Assembly: GCF_001028625.1 (NCBI RefSeq)
Contig: NZ_CP011805.1
Location: 1,736,001-1,800,000 of the forward strand
Direction: 5' to 3'
Length of the DNA stretch: 64,000 nt
Origin: Pelagerythrobacter marensis
GTDB lineage: Bacteria > Pseudomonadota > Alphaproteobacteria > Sphingomonadales > Sphingomonadaceae
How positions within the stretch are numbered: position 1 is the first letter of the stretch; each line of letters opens with the position of its first letter. A program made the translations under genes and the position numbers. The notes below the pieces were generated by a model, which saw only the letters and a program-made list of their open reading frames with translations, did no database searches and was not told the origin of the DNA. Of this stretch, positions 17,323 to 26,339 are shown piece after piece.

Positions 17323-19472
17323 CGGCAAGCCTCACCCACGAAGGGGATTTTCGGCCCGAGCTATGGATCGAGGCGTTTCGTCATGTCGCCCGGCAGTATG
17401 GCCTGCCGGTTTCGGCGGAGGGTGCCCGCCTGTCAGACCAGTGGCAGGGGGATCAGGATGGGGAAGCCCGGCTGCGCGCGCTCGCCCGGCATAGCGGGTT
17501 GCAAGTCCGCCTGGTCGAACCCGCAGCGCTGTCGCTCAGCAGTTGGCGGCTGCCGCTGATCGCCCGGTTCGGCAATGGCGATCTGGCCGTGGTCACGGGG
17601 ATCGGCGACGATGGAACCGCCAATCTCGCCGTGATCGGTGAAGACGGGTTGCAGCAGCGGATGGCGCTGACCGATCTGGTCGAAACAAGCACGGTCTTCA
17701 TCATCCCCCGCCCTTCCGGCGTCGTTCCCGACGCCAGGGTCGATACCTATATTCAGCCGTACCGGGACCACTGGCTGCGCCAGATCCTGCTGCAGGATCG
17801 CCGGATGTACCCCGGTATCGTGATTGCATCGCTGGTCACGAATTCGCTCGCCCTGGCAGGCGTGCTGTTTTCCATGCAGGTTTACGACCGGGTCGTTCCT
17901 GCCGAATCCTTTGCCACGCTGTATGTCCTGTTCATCGGCGTCCTGGTGGCCATCGGGTTCAGCTTTGCCCTGACCAAGCTGCGCACGACGATGATCGACG
18001 TGCTGGGTCGCCGCGCGGACCTGCGCATTTCGGATCGGGTCTTCGGCCACGCCCTGCGCGTGCGCAACAGCGACCGCCCTGCGTCCACCGGCACGTTCAT
18101 CGCCCAGTTGCGCGACCTGGAACAAGTGCGCGAACTGCTCACTTCGACCACCGTGGCAGCGATTGCCGACATCCCGTTCTTCCTCCTTTTTCTGGGCGTC
18201 TTCTGGTTCATCGCCGGGCCTCTGGCGCTGGTGCCATTGTGTGCCCTGCTGCTGCTGGTCATTCCCGGATGGCTTGCCCAGCGGAAGTTGCGGACTCACG
18301 CGACGGAGGCAATGCGCGAATCCTCGCTGCGCAATGCGCTGCTGGTGGAATCGGTGCAGCGGATCGAGGATATCAAGACGCTCCAGGCCGAAGAACCCCT
18401 GCAGCGCCGCTGGAACCACTTCAACGCCGTCGCCAGCGAGGCGCAGCTCAGGCTGCGCAGCCTGACCAATGGCCTCACCGCATGGGCGCAGAATATTCAG
18501 AACACCGTCTACGCAACGATCGTGTTCTTTGGCGCGCCGATGGTCATCGCCGGCGACATGACCACCGGCGCCCTGGTCGGGGCGTCCATCCTCGGCTCCC
18601 GCATGATGGCGCCGATCGGGCAGGTGACCCAGGTCCTCAACCGGCTGCAGCAGGCGAAAGTCGGGGTTCAGGGCGTCGACCAGATCATGGCCTTGCCCGT
18701 CGACACACCCGAGAGGGAACAGCGTCTGCAGGTTCCCGCGATCGAGGGCGACTTCGACATTCGTTCGGCAGTCTTCGCCTATGGCGATGCCAGCGCGCCA
18801 CCCGTGCTGACCGTGGAAAGGCTGGAGATCGCGGCCGGCGAAAAGATCGCGCTGCTGGGCCGCAACGGGGCCGGCAAGTCGACCCTGTTGCAGGGGTTGT
18901 CAGGGCTGCTCCCGCCGATCCTGGGCGAGGTGACGGTCGACGACCTGGCCTTGCATCAGATCGACCCCGCCGACGTGCGCCGCGACATCGGTCTGCTGGG
19001 CCAGAACAGCCGGTTGTTCCACGGCACCTTGCGCGACAATCTGACGATGGGCGCGCCCCACGCATCCGACCGCGAGATCGCGGACATGCTGGAAATGGTC
19101 GGGGCGGCGGATTTCGTGCGAGGCACGCAATCGGGGCTGGACTATTCCATTCAGGAAGGCGGAACGGGCCTGTCGGGCGGGCAAACGCAGGCGTTGCTGC
19201 TCGCAAGGCTGCTGTTGCGCCAACCTTCGGTCGTTCTGCTCGATGAACCCACCGCGTCGATGGACGAAGCCACCGAGCGGCACTTTATCCGGCATTTCGG
19301 CGAGTGGAGCAAAAACCGCACGGTCATTATCGCGACACATCGTATGCGCGCGCTCGATCTGGTCGACCGCATCGTGGTTCTGCACAATGGCAAGGTTACC
19401 CTGGATCAACCGAAAGAGGCCGCGATGGCCACGATGCAGGGTGCTGCAAACGGCAAGGGGCAGGCTGCATGA
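17319..19472 (+). CDS. Type I secretion ABC transporter/permease (LapB/HlyB class)
   Basis: A 717-residue half-transporter that exports the adhesin across the inner membrane. Residues 1-130 form a C39-like domain without the catalytic cysteine of bacteriocin processors, as in HlyB and LapB. A six-helix membrane domain follows (about 145-440). The ATPase domain has Walker A GRNGAGKST at 514-522, signature LSGGQ at 618-622 and Walker B LLDEP with Asp near 642. The start is the GTG at 17319, overlapping the TolC gene stop. The gene ends in ATGA shared with the adaptor gene. Confidence 0.92.
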   Translation: MTASLTHEGDFRPELWIEAFRHVARQYGLPVSAEGARLSDQWQGDQDGEARLRALARHSGLQVRLVEPAALSLSSWRLPLIARFGNGDLAVVTGIGDDGTANLAVIGEDGLQQRMALTDLVETSTVFIIPRPSGVVPDARVDTYIQPYRDHWLRQILLQDRRMYPGIVIASLVTNSLALAGVLFSMQVYDRVVPAESFATLYVLFIGVLVAIGFSFALTKLRTTMIDVLGRRADLRISDRVFGHALRVRNSDRPASTGTFIAQLRDLEQVRELLTSTTVAAIADIPFFLLFLGVFWFIAGPLALVPLCALLLLVIPGWLAQRKLRTHATEAMRESSLRNALLVESVQRIEDIKTLQAEEPLQRRWNHFNAVASEAQLRLRSLTNGLTAWAQNIQNTVYATIVFFGAPMVIAGDMTTGALVGASILGSRMMAPIGQVTQVLNRLQQAKVGVQGVDQIMALPVDTPEREQRLQVPAIEGDFDIRSAVFAYGDASAPPVLTVERLEIAAGEKIALLGRNGAGKSTLLQGLSGLLPPILGEVTVDDLALHQIDPADVRRDIGLLGQNSRLFHGTLRDNLTMGAPHASDREIADMLEMVGAADFVRGTQSGLDYSIQEGGTGLSGGQTQALLLARLLLRQPSVVLLDEPTASMDEATERHFIRHFGEWSKNRTVIIATHRMRALDLVDRIVVLHNGKVTLDQPKEAAMATMQGAANGKGQAA

Positions 19473-20659
19473 CCGCGCGGGATGCAACCGGCGACGATGA
19501 CTTTTTCGGCGAGAAGACCGATCCGCGCCTGAAGCTGTCGAACCGTCTCGTCTGGATACTTTGCGGGCTGTTCGCGGTCGCCCTCGCCTGGGCCTGGTTC
19601 GCCACGCTGGACGAAGTGGCCACCGGCAGCGGCCGCGTGGTGCCGACGATGCGCGAACAGGTCATCGAATCGCTGGAAGGGGGCATTCTCGCCCGGCTGC
19701 ACGTCCAGCAGGACGATATCGTCGAAACGGGGGAAGTGCTCGCGCAACTCGACCCGACTCAGGCCAGTTCGACATTCGAAGAAAGCGCCGCCAAGTATCG
19801 CGCCGCGCTGGCCGCTTCCGCGCGGCTGAAGGCCGAAGTCAACCGCACGGCGTTGAACTTCCCGGCCGAACTCGATGATTTTCCTGCCCTCAAGCAGGAA
19901 GAGCGGCGCCTCTACGACACCCGTCGGGCGAGCCTGAGCGAGTCCGAGCGTCTGATCGACCAGTCGATTGCCCTGATCCGGCGCGAGGTCGCGATCGGCG
20001 AGTCGCTGATCGAAGTCGGCGCGGCCAGCAATGTGGAGGTCATTCGCCTTCAGCGCCAACTGGCGCAACTGGAACTGAAGAAGGCGGACCTGCGGTCGCA
20101 ATATCAGGTCGAGGCGCGGCAGCAGCTCGCCAAGGCCAACGAGGAAGTGGAGGCGCTGGCGCCAGTGGTGCGCGGGCGGTCCGACACGCTGGATCGGCTG
20201 ACGCTGCGATCGCCGGTCAAGGGAATCGTCAAGAGCATCCAGGTGTCCACCGTGGGCGGCGTGATCCCGCCCAACGGGCGATTGATGGAGATCATCCCGC
20301 TTGAAGACCAGCTGATGATCGAAGCGCGGATGTCGCCGCGCGACATCGCCTTCATCCATCCCGGCCAGCGTGCGACCGTGAAAGTGACCGCCTACGATTA
20401 CTCGATCTACGGCGGGCTCGAAGGCGAAGTGGCGACGATATCGCCCGACACGATCCGCGATGAGGTGAACCCGGAGATTTACTACTATCGCGTCTTCATC
20501 CGCACGAAATCCAATGCGCTGGTCAACGATGCGGGGGAGCGGTTCCCGATCGGGCCGGGCATGATCACCACCGTCGATGTTCACACGGGACAAAAGACTG
20601 TCCTGCAATATCTGATGAAACCGATAAATCGGGCGCGGGAGGCGCTGCGAGAACGATGA
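19469..20659 (+). CDS. HlyD-family periplasmic adaptor of type I secretion
   Basis: A 396-residue membrane-fusion protein. One transmembrane helix lies near the N-terminus (residues about 27-45). A biotinyl-lipoyl-like barrel segment, a long coiled coil (about 90-220) and the conserved C-terminal beta domain (YGGLEGEVATISPDTIRDE) follow. It bridges the ABC exporter and the TolC-type channel. The ATG overlaps the exporter stop, and its own TGA overlaps the ATG of the Mur-ligase fusion gene. All four genes therefore form a tightly coupled translation unit. Confidence 0.92.
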   Translation: MTARDATGDDDFFGEKTDPRLKLSNRLVWILCGLFAVALAWAWFATLDEVATGSGRVVPTMREQVIESLEGGILARLHVQQDDIVETGEVLAQLDPTQASSTFEESAAKYRAALAASARLKAEVNRTALNFPAELDDFPALKQEERRLYDTRRASLSESERLIDQSIALIRREVAIGESLIEVGAASNVEVIRLQRQLAQLELKKADLRSQYQVEARQQLAKANEEVEALAPVVRGRSDTLDRLTLRSPVKGIVKSIQVSTVGGVIPPNGRLMEIIPLEDQLMIEARMSPRDIAFIHPGQRATVKVTAYDYSIYGGLEGEVATISPDTIRDEVNPEIYYYRVFIRTKSNALVNDAGERFPIGPGMITTVDVHTGQKTVLQYLMKPINRAREALRER

Positions 20660-23600
20660 GCAATGGCCTGGCTGCTCGTCTCGACCGTCTTCGATCATGC
20701 GTCGATGATGTTGCACCGACGCTGGTTGACGGGGAACGGAAGACGGTTCTGTTCTTCTCCTTCACCGACGGCAGCAGGCGCGCCCGCACGCTGACCGTCA
20801 CAGCACCGACGGCGCAGGAAGCATGGGACATCGGCAGCCGCCAGGCGATCGACAGCGGCGCCGATGCACGATGGGTGCGGATCGACTGGGTCGATGCGGT
20901 CGAACGGCGAACATGGGCGGAATTGAAGGCCGCGCTGCGCACTATCAAGCGCAACTATTTCCGCCTGGGCATTTCGCTCGATCCGCAGTTCGAACATGCC
21001 TTCCTCGAAACCGAACTCAACGCGAATGCCATGCTCTATGGCGGCAACAAGACTCCCGCGGCGGTACTGAACGAGAAGAATTTCGCCATCTATGCGGCCC
21101 GGCGTCACGGCCTGGCCGACCTGACGTTTGCGGACGACGACCCGATCTGGCTGTTCACGACCAAGGGCGCTTTCGTCGGGGACGATCTGGCGCTGTATCC
21201 GATCTCTGACGCGGGTCTCGATACCGGCCGACGCGCAATCGAGCCGCTCGGCCCGCCGCAGGTCGCCCACCTCATCGAAGCCGGAAGCACGTACCTGGCA
21301 TCGCAAGTGGGGGAGGATGGGCGGTTCGATTATGGCTGGCATCCCTGTTTCGACCGGCCGATCCGTGCCTACAACGCGCTGCGCCATGCGAGCACGGTCT
21401 ATGCCATGCTCGAAGCGTGGGAGGTGACGGGCGAAAGCGACCTCGAACAGGCGATTGAACGCGCTCTGGCGTTCCTGACCGGCGAGCTGATCGAAACGGT
21501 TGCCATCCCCGACATGGCGGAAGAGGCGGCCTTTCTGGTCGACGTGGGGGACGAGATCAAACTCGGCGGCAATGCGGTCGCGATCCTCGCCCTGCTCAAG
21601 CATCATGCGTTAACGGGCTGCGGCAGGAGCCTGGCCCTGGCAGAGCGGTTGGGCTCCGGCATCCTGCACATGCAGGATAGCCGCACGGGCGCATTCCGCC
21701 ATGTCCTGACCCACCCATCGCTGGAAGTGAAAGAGCGCTTTCGGATCATCTACTACGATGGCGAGGCGGCTTTCGGCCTCATGCGCCTCTACGAAGCGAC
21801 GGGGGACGAGCGCTGGCTGAACGCGGTCGAAAAGGCCTTCGATCACTTTATCGCGCAGCAGCACTGGAAAGCGCACGATCACTGGCTCAGCTACGCCGTC
21901 AACGAATTGACCCGGTATCGGCCCGACGATCGCTATTTCCGTTTCGGCCTCGACAATTTTCGGACTTACATCGATTTCGTCCTCGAACGCATCACCACGT
22001 TCCCCACGCTGCTGGAACTGATGACCGCGGCCGAGGCGATGGTTTCGCGGTTGCGGAGCGATCCGGAGCGGCGCCATCTCCTCGACGGGGTCGACCTTTC
22101 CCGTTTTTACCGCGCGCTCGACCATCGCGCGCAGTATCTGCTCAACGGCCATTTCTGGCCCGAGCTTGCGATGTTTTTCGCCAACCCGGCAAAGATCGCG
22201 GGCAGCTTCTTCATCCGTCACCACGCCTTCCGCATCCGCATCGACGACGTGGAGCACTACCTCTCGGGCCTGGTCGCGTACCGCAAGTATCTGCTCGGGC
22301 GGGCGGGGGAAGACACTTCGGAACCCTCCACCGTGCGCGGCGATGGGAAACGGCGTTGGGATGCTGCCGACATGACGCGCGCGACCGGGGGGCGATGGCA
22401 TACCGCTCCGCCGGAAGGCTGGACGGCCAGCGGACTGTGCATCTTCGCACCAACCTTTCGCGAAGGGGACGTAATCGCGCTGCGGCCTGCCGAGGGATGG
22501 CCGGGCGGCATTCCGCCCGTCCCGGCCGGTCGTCTCTCCGGCACGGCGGCGGCCGTGATCGGTGACGATGCGGAACGCCTTCCTGGTGCGCCCACTCCTG
22601 CGATGCTGGTGGACGACGTTGGCGCCGCAGTGCTCGACATGGGCCGGTACGCGCGAGAGCAGATGCGCGGCAAAGTGATCGGGGTAACGGGGAGCGCGGG
22701 CAAGACCAGCACCGTTGCCATGCTGGCGCATGCACTATCGACTTATGGCACCGTCGGCCAAACCCGGCACAATGCCAATCTGCCGCATGGCATCGCGTGG
22801 AATCTCGCGTCGATCCCCTGGGATGCACCGCATGTCGTGCTGGAGCTGGCGATCGGGCGCATGGCGCAAAACTCCCGCCTGACCCGGCCGGACATTGCGA
22901 TCTTCACCAATGTCCTGCCCGCCCATCTGGAATTTCATCGCGATCTCGCGACCATCGCTCGGCGGAAGAGTGCCATTTTCCAGGGAATGCGCGCCGGCAA
23001 CGTGGCGATACTGAACCGAGACATGGCCGAGTGGGAACGGGTCCACCTGGCCGCACGAAGCCGCGGCCTTCAGGTCATCAATTTCGGAACGTCCGACGAT
23101 TGCCAGGTCCGGCTGATCGATTACGACAGCGGTTCCGGCCGCATCGTCGCGGAAGCCTGGGGAGAGCAAAAGACCTTCACCCTCGGCGCGGCGGGAGAGC
23201 ACATGGCGCATAATGCGCTGGCGGTCGTCGCGACCCTCTCTGCCCTCGACCGCGATCCCAGGCCTGCCCTGTCCCGACTGGCCGGCTTTTCCGCACTGGA
23301 AGGGAGAGGCCGGGAATTCTCGGCCCGGATCAACGGCGCCCGGGTGACGGTTCTGGACGAAGCCTACAACGCCAATCCGGGATCGATGGAAGCAGCGATT
23401 GCCCTTCTCGGATCAAAATCGGACGCCGGGCGGCGGATAGCGGTGCTGGGGGAGATGGCCGAATTAGGTCCGAACTCGATCGATTATCACACAGCTCTCG
23501 CGCAGCAGATCGCACGCGAGCCGATTGATCGCGTCTATGCGCTAGGCGCGCTCTATGACGGGTTCTGGGACCTGCTGCCAGGTGCGCGCAAGGCCGCTCG

Positions 23601-23727
23601 CCCGTGCTCGCTGGAGGAACTGCAAGCCGCCCTGTTCGCCGACCTCGCGGACGGCGATGTCGTGCTGTTCAAGGGGTCGCACAGCACCGGCCTGCATCAG
23701 ATCATTTCGCAGATAATAGATCGTTAA
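20656..23727 (+). CDS. Fusion of an alpha-helical (toroid-like) domain to a MurF-like amide ligase
   Basis: A 1023-residue protein that I do not recognise as a named family. Residues 1 to about 170 form an uncharacterised alpha/beta region. Residues about 200-560 are helical hairpins (GEDGRFDYGWHP, YNALRHASTVYAM, YDGEAAFGLMRLYE) that resemble an (alpha/alpha) toroid such as epimerases or glycosidases. Residues about 575-1023 form a complete Mur-ligase module. It has an N-terminal MurF-like substrate domain, P-loop GVTGSAGKTST at 676-686, the ARRKSAIF lysine region and the MurF-type DEAYNANPGS at 901. Mur ligases join an amino acid or peptide to a carboxylate using ATP. There is no signal peptide, so it is cytoplasmic. 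The four-base overlap with the HlyD gene ties it to adhesin export. A role in amide modification of the adhesin or an associated polymer is inference only. Confidence 0.8.
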   Translation: MSNGLAARLDRLRSCVDDVAPTLVDGERKTVLFFSFTDGSRRARTLTVTAPTAQEAWDIGSRQAIDSGADARWVRIDWVDAVERRTWAELKAALRTIKRNYFRLGISLDPQFEHAFLETELNANAMLYGGNKTPAAVLNEKNFAIYAARRHGLADLTFADDDPIWLFTTKGAFVGDDLALYPISDAGLDTGRRAIEPLGPPQVAHLIEAGSTYLASQVGEDGRFDYGWHPCFDRPIRAYNALRHASTVYAMLEAWEVTGESDLEQAIERALAFLTGELIETVAIPDMAEEAAFLVDVGDEIKLGGNAVAILALLKHHALTGCGRSLALAERLGSGILHMQDSRTGAFRHVLTHPSLEVKERFRIIYYDGEAAFGLMRLYEATGDERWLNAVEKAFDHFIAQQHWKAHDHWLSYAVNELTRYRPDDRYFRFGLDNFRTYIDFVLERITTFPTLLELMTAAEAMVSRLRSDPERRHLLDGVDLSRFYRALDHRAQYLLNGHFWPELAMFFANPAKIAGSFFIRHHAFRIRIDDVEHYLSGLVAYRKYLLGRAGEDTSEPSTVRGDGKRRWDAADMTRATGGRWHTAPPEGWTASGLCIFAPTFREGDVIALRPAEGWPGGIPPVPAGRLSGTAAAVIGDDAERLPGAPTPAMLVDDVGAAVLDMGRYAREQMRGKVIGVTGSAGKTSTVAMLAHALSTYGTVGQTRHNANLPHGIAWNLASIPWDAPHVVLELAIGRMAQNSRLTRPDIAIFTNVLPAHLEFHRDLATIARRKSAIFQGMRAGNVAILNRDMAEWERVHLAARSRGLQVINFGTSDDCQVRLIDYDSGSGRIVAEAWGEQKTFTLGAAGEHMAHNALAVVATLSALDRDPRPALSRLAGFSALEGRGREFSARINGARVTVLDEAYNANPGSMEAAIALLGSKSDAGRRIAVLGEMAELGPNSIDYHTALAQQIAREPIDRVYALGALYDGFWDLLPGARKAARPCSLEELQAALFADLADGDVVLFKGSHSTGLHQIISQIIDR

Positions 23728-23798
23728 TAGTGTAGTTAACTCTTGTTAGTTGTGTTTTGTCTGGAACCATAAAGGAGGAAGGATATTATATAAAAACT

Positions 23799-24296
23799 AT
23801 GAGCCAATCCGATATACGATCTCGCCACGAGCGGTTGGATATTTCTCCCACATCCCGCAGAGCCGTAGAGAATCTCGCCCTGGCCGGCGTCGGTCGATCG
23901 TTGGAAGAACGACGATTGGTGGAAGTGGCGAGGCGCTTTATTAAACTACGCAAAAGGATGGGCGAGTTCATACCAAAGAATTTGGTAAAAGACTGGGCCT
24001 GGGACATTTTTCTTGAATTGTTCGTCAATGGAGAGGAAGGCGGGATAGTTTACGTCAAGCATCTGATGCTTACCTGTAACACTACACCGACCTCCGCCAT
24101 GCGACTGATCGACCGGATCGAAGATGCAGGATTGATCGAGCGCTCTACCGACTATCTCGATCAACGGCGGGTCATTATAAAACTGTCGGACAGGGGTCGC
24201 GAAGCGATGATCGCAATCTTGCGCGACGCATCCGCCTGGGCGGATCGGGATATAGCCGCGGACGCCCCGCGCCCCTTCACTCCAAGGCCCGGCTGA
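23799..24296 (+). CDS. MarR-like winged-helix regulator
   Basis: A 165-residue protein with a winged helix-turn-helix: HLMLTCNTTPTSAMRLIDRI forms the recognition region, and the wing is DAGLIERSTDYLDQRRVIIKLSDRG. It probably regulates the adhesin/secretion genes directly upstream, or itself. I use the ATG at 23799. A TTG at 23757 is also open, and a strong AAGGAGG at 23772-23778 sits rather far (about 20 bases) from the ATG. The gene and its leader are clearly less GC-rich than neighbouring genes, which may indicate separate acquisition. Confidence 0.7.
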   Translation: MSQSDIRSRHERLDISPTSRRAVENLALAGVGRSLEERRLVEVARRFIKLRKRMGEFIPKNLVKDWAWDIFLELFVNGEEGGIVYVKHLMLTCNTTPTSAMRLIDRIEDAGLIERSTDYLDQRRVIIKLSDRGREAMIAILRDASAWADRDIAADAPRPFTPRPG

Positions 24297-24327
24297 CGCT
24301 CTCTGCTCGGGCGAGCGCGAACCGTGG

Positions 24328-25002
24328 TTAGGCGCCGGTCACGACTGTATGGCCAGCCGCTTTCCATTCGGGAAACCCGGCATTCAACTGGCGCGCCCTG
24401 ATCCCTTCCTTTCGCATGATGTCCACCGCACTGGTCGAAAGGACGCAGTGCGGACCGCGGCAATAGGCAATGATCTCGCGGTCGCGCGCCAACAGGGGCA
24501 GATGGTCTTCCAACCCTTCGACCGGGACGTTGATGGCGCCGGGCAAGTGCCCCATGGCGAACTCCTCAGGCGGGCGAACGTCGAGCAGTATCACCGATGA
24601 ATCCCGCAAACGCTCCAGCAGTTCGTCCAGCGAAATGCCCTCGAGATCATCGGGCTGCGTAAGGCTGGCCGATATCACCGAGCGAATTTCGGATCGCTGA
24701 TGTTGGGCTAGCCGCGTCAACGCGCCGAGGACGTCGGTAATCGGTCCGCCCGCAAGGCTGTAAAGCACTTGCTTCCCCTTCCGCTCGGCCACGACGAGGC
24801 TGCTGCGCTTCAGATGCTGCAGATGCTGCGAGGCGTTGGCGACCGAAAGGCCTGAAAGTTCGGCCAGCCGCTCCACCGGGCGCGCGCCCTGGGCGGCGTG
24901 CTGAAGAAGCAGGAGGCGCTGCGGGCTGCCTAACGTCCGCGCGAGATTGGCGAGGTCGGTGAGAAGAGCGTGCTGCGCGCGGTCCATATCCATCCTTGAC
25001 AT
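24328..25002 (-). CDS. ArsR-family regulator fused to a rhodanese domain
   Basis: A 224-residue two-domain protein. Residues about 10-95 form an ArsR/SmtB winged helix (LAELSGLSVANASQHLQHLK). Residues about 115-222 form a rhodanese domain with the active-site loop CRGPHC, the sulfur-carrying cysteine being in the YCRGPHC segment. The fusion suggests a repressor that senses sulfur species, persulfides or thiol-reactive compounds. It is divergent from a small membrane protein gene, and a perfect palindrome lies between them. The family is clear; the inducer is inferred. Confidence 0.88.
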   Translation of the reverse strand: MSRMDMDRAQHALLTDLANLARTLGSPQRLLLLQHAAQGARPVERLAELSGLSVANASQHLQHLKRSSLVVAERKGKQVLYSLAGGPITDVLGALTRLAQHQRSEIRSVISASLTQPDDLEGISLDELLERLRDSSVILLDVRPPEEFAMGHLPGAINVPVEGLEDHLPLLARDREIIAYCRGPHCVLSTSAVDIMRKEGIRARQLNAGFPEWKAAGHTVVTGA

Positions 25003-25020
25003 GTATCGTCATTCGCAAGA

Positions 25021-25040
25021 TCAATCAATCTATTGATTGA
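25021..25040. promoter_or_regulatory. Perfect palindromic operator between the ArsR-rhodanese gene and the membrane protein gene
   Basis: TCAATCAAT-CT-ATTGATTGA has perfect 9-base arms, and an additional ATTGATT half-site lies at about 25045-25051. It is placed between divergent starts at 25002 and 25073, where an ArsR-family repressor would control both genes. Confidence 0.75.
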
Positions 25041-25072
25041 ATCATTGATTCGATAGCAGACGGAGCGTGCGA

Positions 25073-25567
25073 ATGGATATGGGGGCCGACTGGGCGATAA
25101 ATGCGCTTGCGATTGGCGTCATCGCAACCGCGGTGATGGACGTCTGGGCGATATTTCTGAAGCGCGCATTCTCCATCCCATCGCTGAACTATGCCTTTGT
25201 CGGTCGCTGGCTCGGGCACATCCCTGCGGGACGGCTTAGCCATCCGAACATTGCCGCGGCCGCACCTGTTGCCGGTGAAACCCTAATGGGCTGGGCCGCG
25301 CATTACGCCATCGGTGTCGCCTTTGCCGGGGGCCTGCTGGCAATCATGGGAACCGAATGGGTGGACGCACCGACCTTGTGGCCCGCGCTGGTGGCCGGAT
25401 GGATCACCCTGTTCGCTCCATTCTTCATCCTGCAACCCGGTCTCGGGCTCGGGATCGCGGCTTCGAAAACTCCCCGACCGAACGTGGCCCGGTGGCGCAG
25501 CTTCGTCACGCACACGGTCTTCGGGTTCGGCCTTTTCGTGGGCGCTTTGGTGCTGTCCCGGTTCTAG
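25073..25567 (+). CDS. DUF2938-type integral membrane protein
   Basis: A 164-residue protein with about four hydrophobic helices (INALAIGVIATAVMDVWAIF, AHYAIGVAFAGGLLAIM, LWPALVAGWITLFAPFFIL, HTVFGFGLFVGALVL). It resembles the DUF2938 family of unknown function. The ATG at 25073 has GGAG seven bases ahead; a GTG at 25067 is less suitable. It probably responds to the same signal as the divergent ArsR-rhodanese protein. Confidence 0.75.
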   Translation: MDMGADWAINALAIGVIATAVMDVWAIFLKRAFSIPSLNYAFVGRWLGHIPAGRLSHPNIAAAAPVAGETLMGWAAHYAIGVAFAGGLLAIMGTEWVDAPTLWPALVAGWITLFAPFFILQPGLGLGIAASKTPRPNVARWRSFVTHTVFGFGLFVGALVLSRF

Positions 25568-25580
25568 CCGGCAAAGGCGC

Positions 25581-26339
25581 TCAATCGAACCGTCCCTCGC
25601 GCCCCGCACCGTTCACGAAGCGGTTCGCGCCGGCTTCTGCCTCTGCGGCCAGCGGCGCGGCGCCTTCGCGGCCTTCGAAGCGTAGAGCTTCGGCAAGGTC
25701 GAGATCCCACTGGCGATAGGCGGACATGCGATCCGTGCGCAGGCACCGCGGGGGGAAGCGCGCGATCTCCGCCGCCAGCGCCTGTGCCGCAGCGAGCGCG
25801 CCGCCATCGTCGACCACACGGCTGGCCAGCCCGATCGCCAGCGCCTCCGCCGCATCGACCGGCCGGCCGGTCAGGATCATGTCGAGCGCGCGGGCCTGCC
25901 CGACGATGCGCGGCAGACGGACGGTGCCCCCGTCGATCAGCGGCACACCCCAGCGGCGGCAGAAAACGCCGAAGGTCGCGCTGCGGGCCGCAACGCGCAT
26001 GTCGCACCACAGGGCAAGCTCCAGCCCCCCCGCCACCGCGTAGCCTTCGACCGCCGCGATGACCGGCTTCGTCAACAGCATCCGCGAAGGGCCCATCGGC
26101 CCTTCGCCCTCGGGATCATAACGGTCCCTGCCCTCCCCGACGCTCTTCAGATCGAATCCAGCACAGAAGTGGCCGCCTGCACCGGTCAGAACCGCGACCG
26201 ATGCACTGTCGTCGCGCTCGAAATCGACGAACGCCTGTCGCAGGAGATCGGCAGTCGCAGGATCGACCGCGTTGCGGCAATCGGGGCGATCAATGGTGAC
26301 GGTCCGCACCGCCCCCTCGTTGGTGATATGAACGCTCAC
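25581..26339 (-). CDS. Enoyl-CoA hydratase/isomerase (crotonase family)
   Basis: A 252-residue crotonase-fold protein with the oxyanion-hole segments HFCAGFDLK (about residue 60) and AVAGGLELALWCDMRVA (about residue 100). Crotonases hydrate or isomerise acyl-CoA intermediates. It is the last gene of the CoA operon, and its ATG overlaps the AidB-like gene stop by four bases. The substrate cannot be assigned. Confidence 0.88.
   Translation of the reverse strand: MSVHITNEGAVRTVTIDRPDCRNAVDPATADLLRQAFVDFERDDSASVAVLTGAGGHFCAGFDLKSVGEGRDRYDPEGEGPMGPSRMLLTKPVIAAVEGYAVAGGLELALWCDMRVAARSATFGVFCRRWGVPLIDGGTVRLPRIVGQARALDMILTGRPVDAAEALAIGLASRVVDDGGALAAAQALAAEIARFPPRCLRTDRMSAYRQWDLDLAEALRFEGREGAAPLAAEAEAGANRFVNGAGREGRFD

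Noticed and set aside
20656..23727. Cyanophycin synthetase (CphA) or poly-glutamate synthase
   Set aside because: A Mur-ligase module is present, but there is no ATP-grasp domain as in CphA, and the motifs are closer to MurF than to CapB/PgsB. The cyanophycin comparison is kept only as an analogy.
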